DNA of 64,000 bases from Zantedeschia hybrid cultivar (lineage: Eukaryota > Streptophyta > Magnoliopsida > Alismatales > Araceae): positions 22,930,729-22,994,728 of the forward strand of contig JARZZO010000013.1 of assembly GCA_030544215.1 (NCBI GenBank), in the 5' to 3' direction. Shown here one piece after another: positions 44,352-55,376 of this stretch. The position numbers were made by a program, and so were the translations under genes. Each line of letters opens with the position of its first letter. Positions within the stretch are counted from its first letter, which is position 1. The notes beneath the pieces are model-generated. The model was not told the DNA's origin, ran no database searches, and was given only the letters and a program-made list of their open reading frames with translations.

Positions 44352-46016
44352 TGTAGGCGCCCGGAACGTCCCCCGCCGCGGCTGCGGGCTTCGGGCGAGG
44401 GTTCCTCTCCGTTCGTCTTAGCACTGTGGCGATTTAAAGGGGGTTAGAAATAAAGGATGTGATCGCCAGGAGCATTACCTTACGGTCCCTGTGCTCCGCA
44501 GGATGGTGGGGATGTGATCGCGTTTTGTGGGAGCGGGAGATGCTGGTTCCTCCTTCTCTTCCTCCGGCCGGCCAGAGGAGGAGAGCTCGGTAGTGCATGC
44601 GCAGAATCTGGTAAGAGCCCCTGAAAAGAAAAGACAGACAAAGAAAAGACAATAACCCAATTAGAACTGTGACATGTAGGATCCGTTCATGCAAACATAA
44701 AAAATAACTAAAATTAGAAGGAGACGCACCGGATGGGTGTTTGGGAGGGAAGGTGACCATATGTTATGGCCACCCACCTCCCGATTTTTGTTTGGAACCT
44801 CTGGGGGTAAAAGGTGCTAAGTCATCCTAAGATGTATGCATGCAGATAAGTGCTCGTGTGTGAAGAGTGAAATGATGTATTGAAGGTAAAAGAGAGTGAA
44901 AGAGAGAGGATGTTACGGCATTGATGGAAATTGGAAATGCAATGAAGTGAAAAAGGTAAAAAAGTAAAAGAGGGTTAGGAAGACAAGCCCATTTGGAGTG
45001 ACGTTCCTTATGAAACAGCCTTTTGACTCTTTGCCCGCTCAACTCCTCAAAGCCGACCCGTTCCGAGAAAGAGACTCCTTCTTAATCCCTCCTCCAACCA
45101 ACCCCCCCCAACCTCCCTGCTCGAGGGAACCTGGGGGGTTTAAATAGATGAAGGAAAAAATAGGAGGAAATAGGGGTCTAAATCCCCGTAAATCACCCTT
45201 CGACCAATAGGGAGTGGTCAAGGGTCGGAGGTAGTGGACGAGGCAGTCGCCGGAGTGGGGAGTGGTCGGAGTGGTGGGGAACGAGGGCGGAGAGTGGAGG
45301 AGATCGTGGGGAAGACGGAGTCAAGGGGGTGGTTAAGGAGTGGACGGCCAGGTGACGTGCCTTCCATTTTTGTGGTGGAAGGCGGTCCGGCTGGCCTTCG
45401 AGGGGAGTGGAAGGCGAGGGGTCGCCTTCGAAGGAGGCGGAAGGCAAGGGGTGGCCTTCGAAGGCGGTGGAAGGCAAGGGGTTGGCCTTCCACGAAAGGG
45501 TGGTAAAAAGAGCGAAAAGGTGGACGGCGAGATGGCTGGCCTTCGAGGGGGGTAGAAGGCGGGGGGTGGCCTTCGAAGGCGGTGGAAGGCAAGGGGTTGG
45601 CCTTCCACGAAAAGGTGAAAAGGGTGGCCAAAAGGTGGAAGGCAAGGTGGTTGGCCTTCGAAGGGGGTGGAAGGCGAGGGGTGGCCTTCGAAGGGGTTGG
45701 AAGGCGGACTGGCTGGCCTTCCACGAAAAGGTGGCTAAAAGCGGAAAAAAGGTGGAAGGCAAGGTAGCTGGCCTTCCAAGGGTGTAGAAGGCGGGGGGTG
45801 GCCTTCGAAGGTGGTGGAAGGCGAGGGGTGGCCTTCGAAGGGGGTGGAAGGCGGACTGGCTGGCCTTCCACGAAAAAGGTGGCTAGAGTCGGGATTTGGT
45901 TAATGGGCCTAGCTGGTAGTGGGCTGAGATGGCTGAAATGAGGGGATTTTGGTGATGAAGGGCTAATGATGGGTTGGGTTCATGACCAAAAGGGTGGTCC
46001 AAAATCGGTGTCTACA
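44352..46016 (-). repeat. Og1 3' LTR
   Basis: A 1,665-bp LTR. On the minus strand it starts TGTAGACACCGATTTTGG and ends GGGCGCCTACA. It contains the CCTTCGAAGG minisatellite at about 45370-45880 and a TATA-like CTATTTAAA near 45140. Confidence 0.93.
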
Positions 46017-46030
46017 AATGCCCCTCCGGG
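46017..46030 (-). other. Polypurine tract of Og1
   Basis: On the minus strand CCCGGAGGGGCATT lies directly before the 3' LTR start. The match to a usual tract is partial (GGAGGGG). Confidence 0.6.
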
Positions 46031-48626
46031 ACACCTATTTTGCAGTGGAGTGGAACGGAATGATAAATAGGTGTTCCGGAAATCGAGACTGATTTTGGAC
46101 AACCTGAAAAGGAGTGAGCCATCCTCAGGGATGATATGTGAATGCGGCAAATGCATGAAAGCTAGCCATTCGAGTTGCAAGAGTGGTTTAAGAAAAGGGA
46201 CAAAGTTCAGTACTAGAGAATCACAGTCCGTGGGACCCCCGGGTGCTGGAACCGCGAGGCCTTGGCATACCAGAATATAGCGATCTGGCCCAAGGGGATC
46301 TCGAGCATGAAAGGTGTAGGAGTGTGACTTGAAGAACTCTCAACACAACGGGCGCGCGGTGGCCTGGCGCATCATGGGATCGCCAAGTGAGAGACTCTCA
46401 AGCACACTTGCTGAAAAAAAATGAGAAAGGGATCTTGCAATTCAAAAGGCTAACAGACGTACAATTGTCAGACTCATAGATCAACAATGGATTAAGCAGA
46501 GTGATAAGTTATGGTCATTGCCCCTAGGGCGAGGATGAATGCTTATGCAAATACATGTTGGGTTGAAATTTAAAAACAAATTCCTAATGCAAACAGGAGG
46601 GATTTATTGGCCAATCGAATAACTTGGAGAATATAGACTCCTCATTGTTTTGTTTAAAGAGGAACTCAGAGTCTATACGCCCGAAGTTATTAGCCTCCTG
46701 TGTCTTCAATCCTACTTGCTTCGGATTCCCTGCAACTGCAAGAACGCACATCAGTGAATGTAAATAATCAATGATCCACAATATCTTAATGTCGAGCTGC
46801 AAGGAAACGAGGGACAAAGGTCCCTGTCGAGTCGAAGCCAGCGTGGAAGATATGGCCATTCTCAAAGTTGAATGCCAATCCGGCTGCTTTCGGCTTCGAC
46901 TCGATAGCAAAAGCATCCACCTTTTGGACAGAATCCTTTTCCTGTATGCACAAAATGAAGGGGAAACAGTTAGTAGTATCTGTTTTCGGCCCCTTGCCCA
47001 AAAGAGCAACTAGCTTTTCCCTAGCCTTCGCATAGGGTCAAGGGGCCGTGTTACTAACCAGACAAAAGGAAGAATATTGAAACTGATGCAAGAAGTAAAT
47101 ATGCAAATGCTGGTGGATATTAACAAGTGAGGTGTGTGATGAATGAAAACATGTTTTTTTTTGTCCGACCACCTGGTGACTACCCAGACTTAGGCTGGTT
47201 GAATGATAAAAGGGAAATGCACACTCAACTTCCCAGGTATCCTATGCTCACATCTAGATTGATTTGGGCCTCTAGACTCCTCAAACTGACCTTGACCGGT
47301 TAAGACTCATACTGATGACAATACCGTCATGCCGTGCTTAGGCTCCCAGCTGCTTCCGACCACCAAGTTTGTCCAAAAAGTTTTCGAGGTAAATGATTTG
47401 CCCGACCCGGGTCTCTTTCCTCACAATCTAGAAGGTATATGATGGAACACCTTGGAACCCTAACGGTCAACCGCGCGACGCTGACCCGGAATCAGACGCC
47501 GTCGCACCGATTGGTGACGCGCATGCATTGACCTAAGCCCGAAGTTGTAAGGGTACACATTGAGATTATGGTTAAGAAATTAGTTCACCAGAAACATCGA
47601 CATTACTCTTCACCCATTTTGGATTCCTGTGATCATGTGAGCATGTGACGATTTTTGAAAACGAACCATTTTAAAATGATGTTCAGTCTTTAGATAGCTA
47701 TCTCGTGCTGAACCTTGGGGGAGAAAAAGTGAAGAAATTGTAGAGACAAACTTCACAGGAGGATCGACAAAACCGTTAAAAGGAGGAGCTGTGACAAAAC
47801 GAACCCTTTTGACCTCTTAGATGCCCCTATTTTGACTTTTCAGGCCTTTATTGGATTTCTTGGCCAGGCACGGTCACGACCAGGCTTTTTTCATGATTGC
47901 TTGAACCCCTTTTTCTTTTTTGTATTTTTTTTCCGCTCTTGACATTTATTGGGGTTATTTGATATTCCGCCTGCAGGGACACTGCCCTCTTCACGTGCTC
48001 TGGTCCTTTACATTTCATTTCTGGGCCCTTTTTTGTTGAGGGGTTACATCTATCGGGTTTTTTGAGGAACCGGAATTTGCTGAGCTCGACCGTTTAAGGG
48101 CGTCAACTGTCCTGATCGGTCGAGAGACGAAGAGCAAAGGTTGCATTGTGACAGTATACTAAAGACTTGGAACTCATTTTAAACAGGTTCTTTTGAAAAA
48201 CGTGCAGGTGTGTGCATCTCATGATGAGCATAGGGATCCGTATGAAAGTAAAGTAGACACGTCCAAGGTTCTGGTGGACCAAAGTCTTAGCCAAACCGCA
48301 ATGTCATCCCAACCTATCATGCAACTAGACCTAGACAGGGGGTTACGTGGCAGTCACCAGACAATTGGATTTTGCGTCTTTTCTGATTTTTTTGTCATTT
48401 CCATTAAAGTATGTACATATTTACAAATATTTTGATGCTTTTTGGATATTCGATTTTTTTTGGGATTTTGAAATTTTTGATTTTTTTGTATTTTGAGGGT
48501 AAAACTTCTTCAAATAGACTCCTATCCAAAGGAAAGCTTTTCAACAATTTTCAAATATTTACACTTATTTGCTAACTAAAAATGAAAGAACTTACCTACC
48601 TCTACAACTTGTGGATAAAGAGGAAG
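46031..48626 (-). other. Og1 region between protease and 3' LTR, mostly noncoding
   Basis: About 2.6 kb where polymerase and integrase would be expected, but none of their motifs is visible. Two short stretches on the minus strand look like spliced exons (see 46600-46946). Upstream bases 47060-48620 are AT-rich with no long frame. The branch-point-like TACTAAC at about 46970-46985 with a pyrimidine tract suggests intron sequence, and an intron between protease and polymerase is known in Ogre elements. What the exons encode I do not recognise. Confidence 0.55.
46600..46946 (-). other. Possible spliced 3' exons of Og1
   Basis: On the minus strand CTACTAAC, then a pyrimidine tract and GTGCATACAG, come just before GAAAAGGATTCTGTCC at about 46946. 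This is a good plant branch point and acceptor. The frame after it reads EKDSVQKVDAFAIESKPKAA and ends FLAARH at 46786. A second acceptor-like GTTCTTGCAGTTGCAG stands at about 46731, before GNPKQVGLKTQEANNFGRID. No family is recognised. It could be the remains of the Ogre 3' coding region or captured host sequence. Confidence 0.35.
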
Positions 48627-51600
48627 CTATCCAATCCCCAAGCGATTATGCACAAGACTCAGAGGGTGAGTCAGACATGTTGCAAAGGTGGGTCCTTGAG
48701 ACACAGACCCAATGATGGTAGAATTGCCCCAGGAGTGTGCTACAACCGGTGATAAAAGCCTGAGAAGGGCAGGTGTGTGAAATAGCAAGGGAGTGAGGGC
48801 GGTGGATACCTGTTCATTCCTCACTAAGGAGGCTCCTTCTTGTTGAGTGGTTGGTTCATAAAACAGCAGCTGTATACCGAAATCTTCTGCATCTTCCCTC
48901 TGAATTTCATTGATTGCTTCCTTCAACTCATCCTCAAGATAGTGTATCTTGAGTACCTCTTGATTTTTCTTCACAAAGTGATCTAAGATACTCCATTTTC
49001 TTGATTCCTCAGTTGGTCTGGTTAGTATGTAACCCAATTCGAATCCTCCACTGGTCGGATTTTCAAAGATAGGTTCTTGAATTCCTTGTTTTTCCTTGCC
49101 TATCCCAGATCCCGAACTATACCCCATTTTGTCCATAAGCTGCCAACCTATGCTAGGCTGGGACTTGAGCTGAGAGTCAACCGATGAAAGGATGAGCTCT
49201 GCCCCTTTTCCAGGAGTGATCATGGATGGAATTTGTTCAGTCGAGAGTGGTCCCAAAGACTCAAGACAGGGAGTACCCTTGACAATCTTCCCAGTGTATG
49301 GGGATTTATAGCACTGATGATTAGTGGAGGGCACTCCCAGGGTCTGGTCCATCCAAGGCCTTCCCAGAAAGGCGTTGTCTATGCGCTTGACATCAAGGAT
49401 GTGGAATTTAAAGATCATGGCCACTGGGCCAATTTCCAGTTTCCCATTAGCTGGTCTTTGAGAATTATCACAGGTTGAGACCATCATGGAAGTAGACCCA
49501 ATCTTTTCTGGATCAATCCCTACTTTCTTGGGGGTCTTGAGTGGACAAACATTGATTGATGCCCCAGTATCCAACAGGATGAAGTCTAATGAGTGACCCT
49601 TGAGTGTTGGAGTCAAGCATGAGGGAAGGGATTGGCATTCAGGGGGAGCTAGATTCTTATCTGTGAAGGACATGGTAGGTGTCTGGGTGACTGAGAGAAT
49701 GGCATTGGTGACCCCCCTGATAGGAAGATCTTCATTGAGTGTAATTCGCTGGAGGAACTTGAACAATGTCTCCCTTTGTGTAGGAGATCTCCTAATCAAC
49801 TCTAGGACTGACATCTTGGTGGGAGTTTTCCCTAGATGCTGTAGGATGTCATACTTGGATTGAATAATCCTTTTAGACAGATCTGAATCCTCTTGAGAGT
49901 CCAATGGTTGACTTGTTGGGGGAATGATGCGATTTCTCAATGTAACACTAATTGGACTGGGGTCCACTACCTGATCTGACTTTAGTGGTTGAACTGGTGG
50001 TGAATTTATTAGGCAGAATTGGGTTACTGGACTTGGCTTTGGTGTTGGACACAAGATGGATGGAGGAGGTTCTCTAATTGAAATTGGAGGAACTTGGACC
50101 AGAGTAACTGGGTTGATGGCTGTTGATTGTTCCCTAGGTCGTATCAAGACCAAAGGTTTGTCTTGGATGATAGTGGAGACTCCTTGCAACGGCTCTCTAG
50201 GTTTGGTCGTCCTAGTAGGGCACTCACGCCATATCCCAACCTCTTCATACTCCCAGTGCTGTCCTCTATGATTGACATTTGGTTCCAAATTTTTGACAAG
50301 GGTGCTCACCCTTTCTAGAGAGCTAGATAGATCTTGGGTCACCTGATAAGAGGGCGGAGGGCCCTTGACTTCCAAGGTTTCAGCAGCCTCTTTCATGTGC
50401 CCCCAATTGATCTTGGCACTGGAGAAAGAGGGAACTGCTGAATATGGTTTCTGATTGGATTGGTTATCTGATCTGGACATAGGACTGGGTGACCTAAAGA
50501 GCTGCCCCAAGGCACTCACCTGTTCATTGATTGTCACTCCCTCTATTGGTGGAATCCTCTTACTTCTGTTCTGATTTTCAAAAAAGGATGGCAAAGTGGA
50601 ACTCCAGATCTGAGATTGAACTACCCGAGCTCGATTATAAAGTTGTGCGAATGTGTGAAATTCGCTCAGCATGAGAATAGACCGAAGCTGCGGGGTAGCG
50701 TTATTGACCAGCATGGTGATAGCTTGAGATTCGGGGATTTCCACTTCTGCCCTAGAGGCCATTGCCCTCCACCTATTGGCAAAATACGTGAACTCCTCTT
50801 CAGGCTTCATCTTTTCCATCACAAGATCAAACAAGGTGGGAGGCATGGTTGTCATATAACTAAACTGAGTGATGAATTTTTCGGAGACCATATCAAAATT
50901 GATTAGGTCTGTGGCGGGCAAGGAAGAAAACCATCTTAAGGCCTCACCTTCTAAGGATTTCTGGAACAGATGGACAAGGAGGACTCTGTCGTAGAGCCAT
51001 TGAAGGGAATCCATGAGGAAACTTGACAGGTGATCATGAGGGTCAGAGGTTCCATCATATTTCCTGTACTCGGAAGCTTTGAATCCTGGTGGAAAGTAGG
51101 CCGGTGGGAGCTTGCAATAACTCGAGAGAGAATGCGGTTGTTTCAGGGTAAGTTTCTCGGCCATGAACTTACGCACACAGGTTTCAACCTCACTTTTATA
51201 GATGAATTCTTTCTGCTCAGGAGGAGGTGTAGTTGGAGAGACTGGAATTGGCATGACGGGTGGAACAACTGGGGTAAGAGTTGGCTGATTGATGCGAGTA
51301 TGAGCTCTGTTGGGAGATCCTTGGAAGTGAGTTCCCCGAGGAGTGGCATCTTGAGTTTTGCCACCAGAGGCCAACCGGATGAGTTGATCAGGGGTGTACC
51401 GTGATAACACGGCAGTAAGTTCCGGATCCTCACTTGGGTTTCGGAGGGTTCTGTTGGACATTATAGGGTCACTTTCTGAAGAAGAAGATTCATCCAAGCA
51501 CCTTCTCCTAAATTCCTCTCCAGGTGTTTGAAACATGCCCACAAATGTTGGTTGTGGATCCTCTTCAATCTCAAACAGAGGGTTGTGTGTAACATTGTTG

Positions 51601-51650
51601 CCGAACTGGTCCATGTCATCATACACAGCATTGACATACATTCGGTTCAT
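48627..51650 (-). CDS. Og1 Gag-protease with G-patch (1,007 aa)
   Basis: One open frame of 1,007 codons. Residues 1-190 are a Pro/Ser-rich N-terminal part. About 190-340 is the Ty3-type gag core (YRKYDGTSDPHDHLSSFLMD, then LFQKSLEGEALRWFSSLP and VSEKFITQFSY). A long Pro-rich linker follows. The aspartic protease has its active site at 694-698 (LLDTGASINV) and FLGRPWMD later. Residues 835-857 form a G-patch (GWQLMDKMGY then GSGIGKEKQGI), a glycine-rich RNA-binding motif that also follows the protease in betaretroviruses. No CCHC knuckle is seen. The frame stops at 48627 without polymerase. The start at 51650 is the first Met and is about 900 bases inside the 5' LTR. The product could form particles, with enzymes from elsewhere. 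Confidence 0.9.
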   Translation of the reverse strand: MNRMYVNAVYDDMDQFGNNVTHNPLFEIEEDPQPTFVGMFQTPGEEFRRRCLDESSSSESDPIMSNRTLRNPSEDPELTAVLSRYTPDQLIRLASGGKTQDATPRGTHFQGSPNRAHTRINQPTLTPVVPPVMPIPVSPTTPPPEQKEFIYKSEVETCVRKFMAEKLTLKQPHSLSSYCKLPPAYFPPGFKASEYRKYDGTSDPHDHLSSFLMDSLQWLYDRVLLVHLFQKSLEGEALRWFSSLPATDLINFDMVSEKFITQFSYMTTMPPTLFDLVMEKMKPEEEFTYFANRWRAMASRAEVEIPESQAITMLVNNATPQLRSILMLSEFHTFAQLYNRARVVQSQIWSSTLPSFFENQNRSKRIPPIEGVTINEQVSALGQLFRSPSPMSRSDNQSNQKPYSAVPSFSSAKINWGHMKEAAETLEVKGPPPSYQVTQDLSSSLERVSTLVKNLEPNVNHRGQHWEYEEVGIWRECPTRTTKPREPLQGVSTIIQDKPLVLIRPREQSTAINPVTLVQVPPISIREPPPSILCPTPKPSPVTQFCLINSPPVQPLKSDQVVDPSPISVTLRNRIIPPTSQPLDSQEDSDLSKRIIQSKYDILQHLGKTPTKMSVLELIRRSPTQRETLFKFLQRITLNEDLPIRGVTNAILSVTQTPTMSFTDKNLAPPECQSLPSCLTPTLKGHSLDFILLDTGASINVCPLKTPKKVGIDPEKIGSTSMMVSTCDNSQRPANGKLEIGPVAMIFKFHILDVKRIDNAFLGRPWMDQTLGVPSTNHQCYKSPYTGKIVKGTPCLESLGPLSTEQIPSMITPGKGAELILSSVDSQLKSQPSIGWQLMDKMGYSSGSGIGKEKQGIQEPIFENPTSGGFELGYILTRPTEESRKWSILDHFVKKNQEVLKIHYLEDELKEAINEIQREDAEDFGIQLLFYEPTTQQEGASLVRNEQVSTALTPLLFHTPALLRLLSPVVAHSWGNSTIIGSVSQGPTFATCLTHPLSLVHNRLGIG

Positions 51651-52174
51651 TATGAAGCACAGACCCTAAATGATTTTATGTTCCACTTGAAATGTTTGCC
51701 AATGTTTTATGAAAGTTGGTTTCTAACAAATCAAGTTTAACCCTTAACGACCCTTCACTTTTCCAAAGCTTGTTCCACCGAGATTCAATTAAGTGTCTTT
51801 AAATTTGAAACAGTTCACTAATTCCTCACACAAACCCAAGGTTCCTACAAGGTGGTCTCAGGTACAACCTGCTCGGCGGCCAAGTGGGAATCTCTGGCTC
51901 GCGGAGACTGACGGAGGTTCCCAACAGAATAAGACTAGTCACACCCGAGTGGGAATCCTCAGGTGGAGAGTCAGATCCTGCGGGAGAGGTGACTAAAGAG
52001 TGTGGTGCCGGCTCTTCCTTAAAACCCCTGCGGATAGCACCCTTGAACCAACCCACAATCTAGCAGACAGAAAAGGAAAGAAAGACAAGAGAACGGTAAA
52101 CAAAAAAGCAAACTAGAATCCGCAAAAAATAAAAAAGGGACACTTAAATATCAGAAAGCCAGAAAAGTCGGAGC
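51651..52174 (-). other. Og1 leader next to gag
   Basis: Untranslated sequence of about 520 bases without a credible gene. A short motif AGTGGGAATC occurs twice on the plus strand (about 51883 and 51950). Confidence 0.6.
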
Positions 52175-52488
52175 CTGGACGGTAGGCTACCTGGCCGTCC
52201 AAGAGCCTGGACGGCCAGGCGGTCTGCCGTCCAGCCCAGGCTGGACGGCCAGGCACTTGGCCGTCCGGTCCACTGGACGGCCAGGCAGTTGGCCGTCCTG
52301 CCTGGACGGCCAGACGCTTGGCCGTCCTGGGCTCTGGACGGCCAGGTGCTTGGCTGTCCGGGCTGGGCTGGGCGGCCAGGCACTTGGCCGTCCGGTCCAC
52401 TGGACGGCCAGGTACTTGGCCGTCCGGTCTGGGCGGCCAAGCGCTTGGCCGTTCAGGACACTGGGCGGCCAAGTGCTTGGCCGTCCAC
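52175..52488 (-). ncRNA. Array of ten palindromic hairpins in the Og1 leader
   Basis: A run of about ten units with a period near 32 bases. Each has an arm CTGGACGGCCA, a short spacer of about six bases and the arm TGGCCGTCC. Clear units start near 52207, 52241, 52273, 52302, 52334, 52368, 52400, 52431 and 52461, with a weaker one at 52177. The spacers vary (GGCACT, GGCAGT, GACGCT, AAGCGC). Some units swap a pair for G-U (CTGGGCGGCC with GGCCGTTCAG). It sits 75-390 bases inside the LTR, before gag. Long open frames in it on both strands (GRPSAWPS-like repeats) are products of the repetition. Confidence 0.82.
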
Positions 52489-52536
52489 AGGAACTCTTGT
52501 ATTTTAAGTTGTCTTACCTGCGCGGCGAGCAAGAGA

Positions 52537-52558
52537 GCGTCCCACCGTGATCGCCAAA
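52537..52558 (-). other. Probable primer binding site of Og1
   Basis: The minus strand reads TTTGGCGATCACGGTGGGAC four bases inside the LTR. It contains TGGCGATCACGGTGGGAC, consistent with the complement of a tRNA 3' end finishing GATCGCCA. It is not the initiator-Met type. Ogre elements are reported to use a tRNA-Arg primer, but I could not confirm which tRNA fits. Confidence 0.6.
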
Positions 52559-52562
52559 GGGC

Positions 52563-54206
52563 TGTAGGCGCCCGGAACGTCCCCCGCCGCGGCTGCGGGC
52601 TTCGGGCGAGGGTTCCTCTCCGTTCGTCTTAGCACTGTGGCGATTTAAAGGGGGTTAGAAATAAAGGATGTGATCGCCAGGAGCATTACCTTACGGTCCC
52701 TGTGCTCCGCAGGATGGTGGGGATGTGATCGCGTTTTGTGGGAGCGGGAGATGCTGGTTCCTCCTTCTCTTCCTCCGGCCGGCCAGAGGAGGAGAGCTCG
52801 GTAGTGCACGCGCAGAATCTGGTAAGTGCCCCTGAAAAGAAAAGACAGACAAAGAAAAGACAGTAACCCAATTAGAACTGTGACATATAAAAAATAACTA
52901 AAATTAGAGGGAGACGCACCGGATGGGTGTTTGGGAGGGAAGGTGACCATATGTTATGGCCACCCACCTCCCGATTTTTGTTTGGAACCTCTGGGGGTAA
53001 AAGGTGCTAAGTCATCCTAAGATGTATGCATGCAGATAAGTGCTCGTGTGTGAAGAGTGAAATGATGTATTGAAGGTAAAAGAGAGTGAAAGAGAGAGGA
53101 TGTTAGGGCATTGATGGAAATTGGAAATGCAATGAAGTGAAAAAGGTAAAAAAGTAAAAGAGGGTTAGGAAGACAAGCCCATTTGGAGTGACGTTCCTCA
53201 TGAAACAGCCTTTTGACTCTTTGCCCGCTCAACTCCTCAAAGCCGACCCGTTCCGAGAAAGAGACTCCTTCTTAATCCCTCCTCCAACCAACCCCCCCCA
53301 ACCTCCCTGCTCGAGGGAACCTGGGGGGTTTAAATAGATGAAGGAAAAAATAGGAGGAAATAGGGGTCTAAATCCCCGTAAATCACCCTTCGACCAATAG
53401 GGAGTGGTCAAGGGTCGGAGGTAGTGGACGAGGCAGTCGCCGGAGTGGGGAGTGGTCGGAGTGGTGGGGAACGAGGGCGGAGAGTGGAGGAGATCGTGGG
53501 GAAGACGGAGTCAAGGGGGTGGTTAAGGAGTGGACGGTCAGGTGACGTGCCTTCCATTTTTGTGGTGGAAGGCGGTCCGGCTGGCCTTCGAGGGGAGTGG
53601 AAGGCGAGGGGTCGCCTTCGAAGGAGGCGGAAGGCAAGGGGTGGCCTTCGAAGGCGGTGGAAGGCAAGGGGTTGGCCTTCCACGAAAGGGTGGTAAAAAG
53701 AGCGAAAAGGTGGACGGCGAGATGGCTGGCCTTCGAGGGGGGTAGAAGGCGGGGGGTGGCCTTCGAAGGCGGTGGAAGGCAAGGGGTTGGCCTTCCACGA
53801 AAAGGTGAAAAGGGTGGCCAAAAGGTGGAAGGCAAGGTGGTTGGCCTTCGAAGGGGGTGGAAGGCGAGGGGTGGCCTTCGAAGGGGTTGGAAGGCGGACT
53901 GGCTGGCCTTCCACGAAAAGGTGGCTAAAAGCGGAAAAAAGGTGGAAGGCAAGGTAGCTGGCCTTCCAAGGGTGTAGAAGGCGGGGGGTGGCCTTCGATG
54001 GTGGTGGAAGGCGAGGGGTGGCCTTCGAAGGGGGTGGAAGGCGGACTGGCTGGCCTTCCACGAAAAAGGTGGCTAGAGTCGGGATTTGGTTAATGGGCCT
54101 AGCTGGTAGTGGGCTGAGATGGCTGAAATGAGGGGATTTTGGTGATGAAGGGCTAATGATGGGTTGGGTTCATGACCAAAAGGGTGGTCCAAAATCGGTG
54201 TCTACA
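52563..54206 (-). repeat. Og1 5' LTR
   Basis: A 1,644-bp LTR from TGTAGGCGCCCGG to CGGTGTCTACA, nearly identical to the 3' LTR. The main length difference is a short deletion near 52885 (the GATCCGTTCATGC stretch present at 44680 is lost). The minisatellite is at about 53560-54070 and the TATA-like box at 53329-53337. Confidence 0.93.
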
Positions 54207-55376
54207 GACATCTCCTCGAGCTATAATCTCTATGATCTGATGAAAGCGCCGCAGAATGTGCTTCGACTTCTGATGAGACCTCGGCTCTTTCGCTTGAGCA
54301 ATCGCCCCATTGTTGTAACACAGCAGTAGGACGGGACCAGATATGCTTTCCACCACACCAAGATCGCCGATGAATTTCTTCATCCATACAGCTTCCTTGG
54401 CGGCTTCAGCAGCAACAATATACTCGGCTTCCGTTGTCGAATCAGCAGTGGTTTCCTGCTTGGAACTTTTCCAGCTCACTGCTCCCCCGTTGAGTGTGAA
54501 AATAAAACCTGATGTTGACTTGCTGTCGTCAGGATCAGACTGAAAACTCGAGTCAGTGTATCCTTGCAGGTTTAAGTCCCCTCCTCCATAGCCTAGAAAT
54601 AGATCCTTATTCCTTCTCAAGTACTTAAGGATGCATTTCACAGCCTTCCAGTGTTCATCACCTGGATCTGCCTGATGTCTACTCGTAACACTTAGAGCAT
54701 ATGCTACATCAAGTCTGGTACATAGCATGGCATACATGATGGACCCTATGGCAGAAGCATAGGGGACTTTATCCATCACTGCCCTCTCTTCAGGTGTCTT
54801 GGGAGACTGACCTTTAGAGAGTGAAATTCAATGTCTCATCGGTATGAGACCTCTCTTGGAATTTTCCATGCCAAACCTTTTGACAATGGTTTCTATGTAT
54901 ATGGATTGGGTTAAAGCCAGCATCTTCTTTGATCTATCTCTATAGATCCGTATTCCCAATACGTAAGATGCTTCTCCCAAATCCTTCATAGAGAAGTTCT
55001 TTGACAGCCATATCTTTACTGGTGACATCATTCCTACATCATTCCCAATGAGTAGGATGTCGTCAACGTAAAGAACCAGAAATGTGATTGCGCTCCCATT
55101 GTTTTTCTTGTATACACAGGGCTCATCTTCATTCTTAATGAAGCCATAAAATTTGATCGCCTCATCAAATCTTATGTTCCAGCTTCGGGATGCTTGCTTC
55201 AGTCCATAAATAAACCTTTGCAACTTGCATACCATGTCTGGAGATTCTTTGGATGTGAATCATTCTGGTCGTATCATATACACCTCCTCCTCAAGGTTTC
55301 CATTGAGGAAGGCAGTCTTCACATCCATCTGCCAGATTTCATAATCATAGTAGGCAGCAATGGTAAGAAGAATTCT
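54207..55376 (-). pseudogene. Cop1 reverse transcriptase C-terminal half and RNase H (broken)
   Basis: Minus-strand copia pol. From 55376: LLTIAAYYDYEIWQMDVKTA and FLNGNLEEEVYMI, then MVCKLQRFIYGLKQASRSWN and the catalytic LYVDDILLIGNDVG at about 55085-55045. A frame change near 54830 precedes MDKVPYASAIGSIMYAMLC. RNase H keeps ADSTTEAEYIVAAEA, but the catalytic Asp of the CDNNGAIA motif is changed to Tyr (CYNNGAIA). The frame reaches the Og1 edge at IIARGDV. Context with 58108 and 44351 shows it is the middle of one split gene. Confidence 0.88.

Larger units (their letters stand above)
44352..54206 (-). mobile_element. Og1: Ogre/Tat-like element with gag-protease only, minus strand
   Basis: A 9,855-bp element with LTRs 44352-46016 and 52563-54206, flanked by GACAT at 44347-44351 and 54207-54211. 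The primer site is not the Met-tRNA type. The leader has a hairpin array, and one large frame (48627-51650) gives Gag and protease with a G-patch. Between this and the 3' LTR, 2.6 kb holds no polymerase, RNase H or integrase. The gag sequence (YRKYDGTSDPHDHLSSF) is typical of Tat/Ogre-type plant gypsy elements. It is therefore a non-autonomous member. The LTRs are nearly identical, so the insertion is recent. Confidence 0.9.

Noticed and set aside
46017..48626. Hidden polymerase or integrase of Og1
   Set aside because: No YxDD, DDE or zinc-site motif could be read on the minus strand in any frame.
48627..51650. Host gene for a G-patch protein
   Set aside because: Gag core and protease are fused in the same frame, LTRs with matching duplications flank it, and the position fits a retroelement.
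52175..52488. CRISPR-like array
   Set aside because: Units are self-palindromic, spacers are about six bases and similar, and the locus is a plant retroelement leader.
52113..52632. Open frames with repeats such as GRPSAWPS in the Og1 leader
   Set aside because: The hairpin array has few stop codons on either strand; frames are open in several phases with no start context or family.
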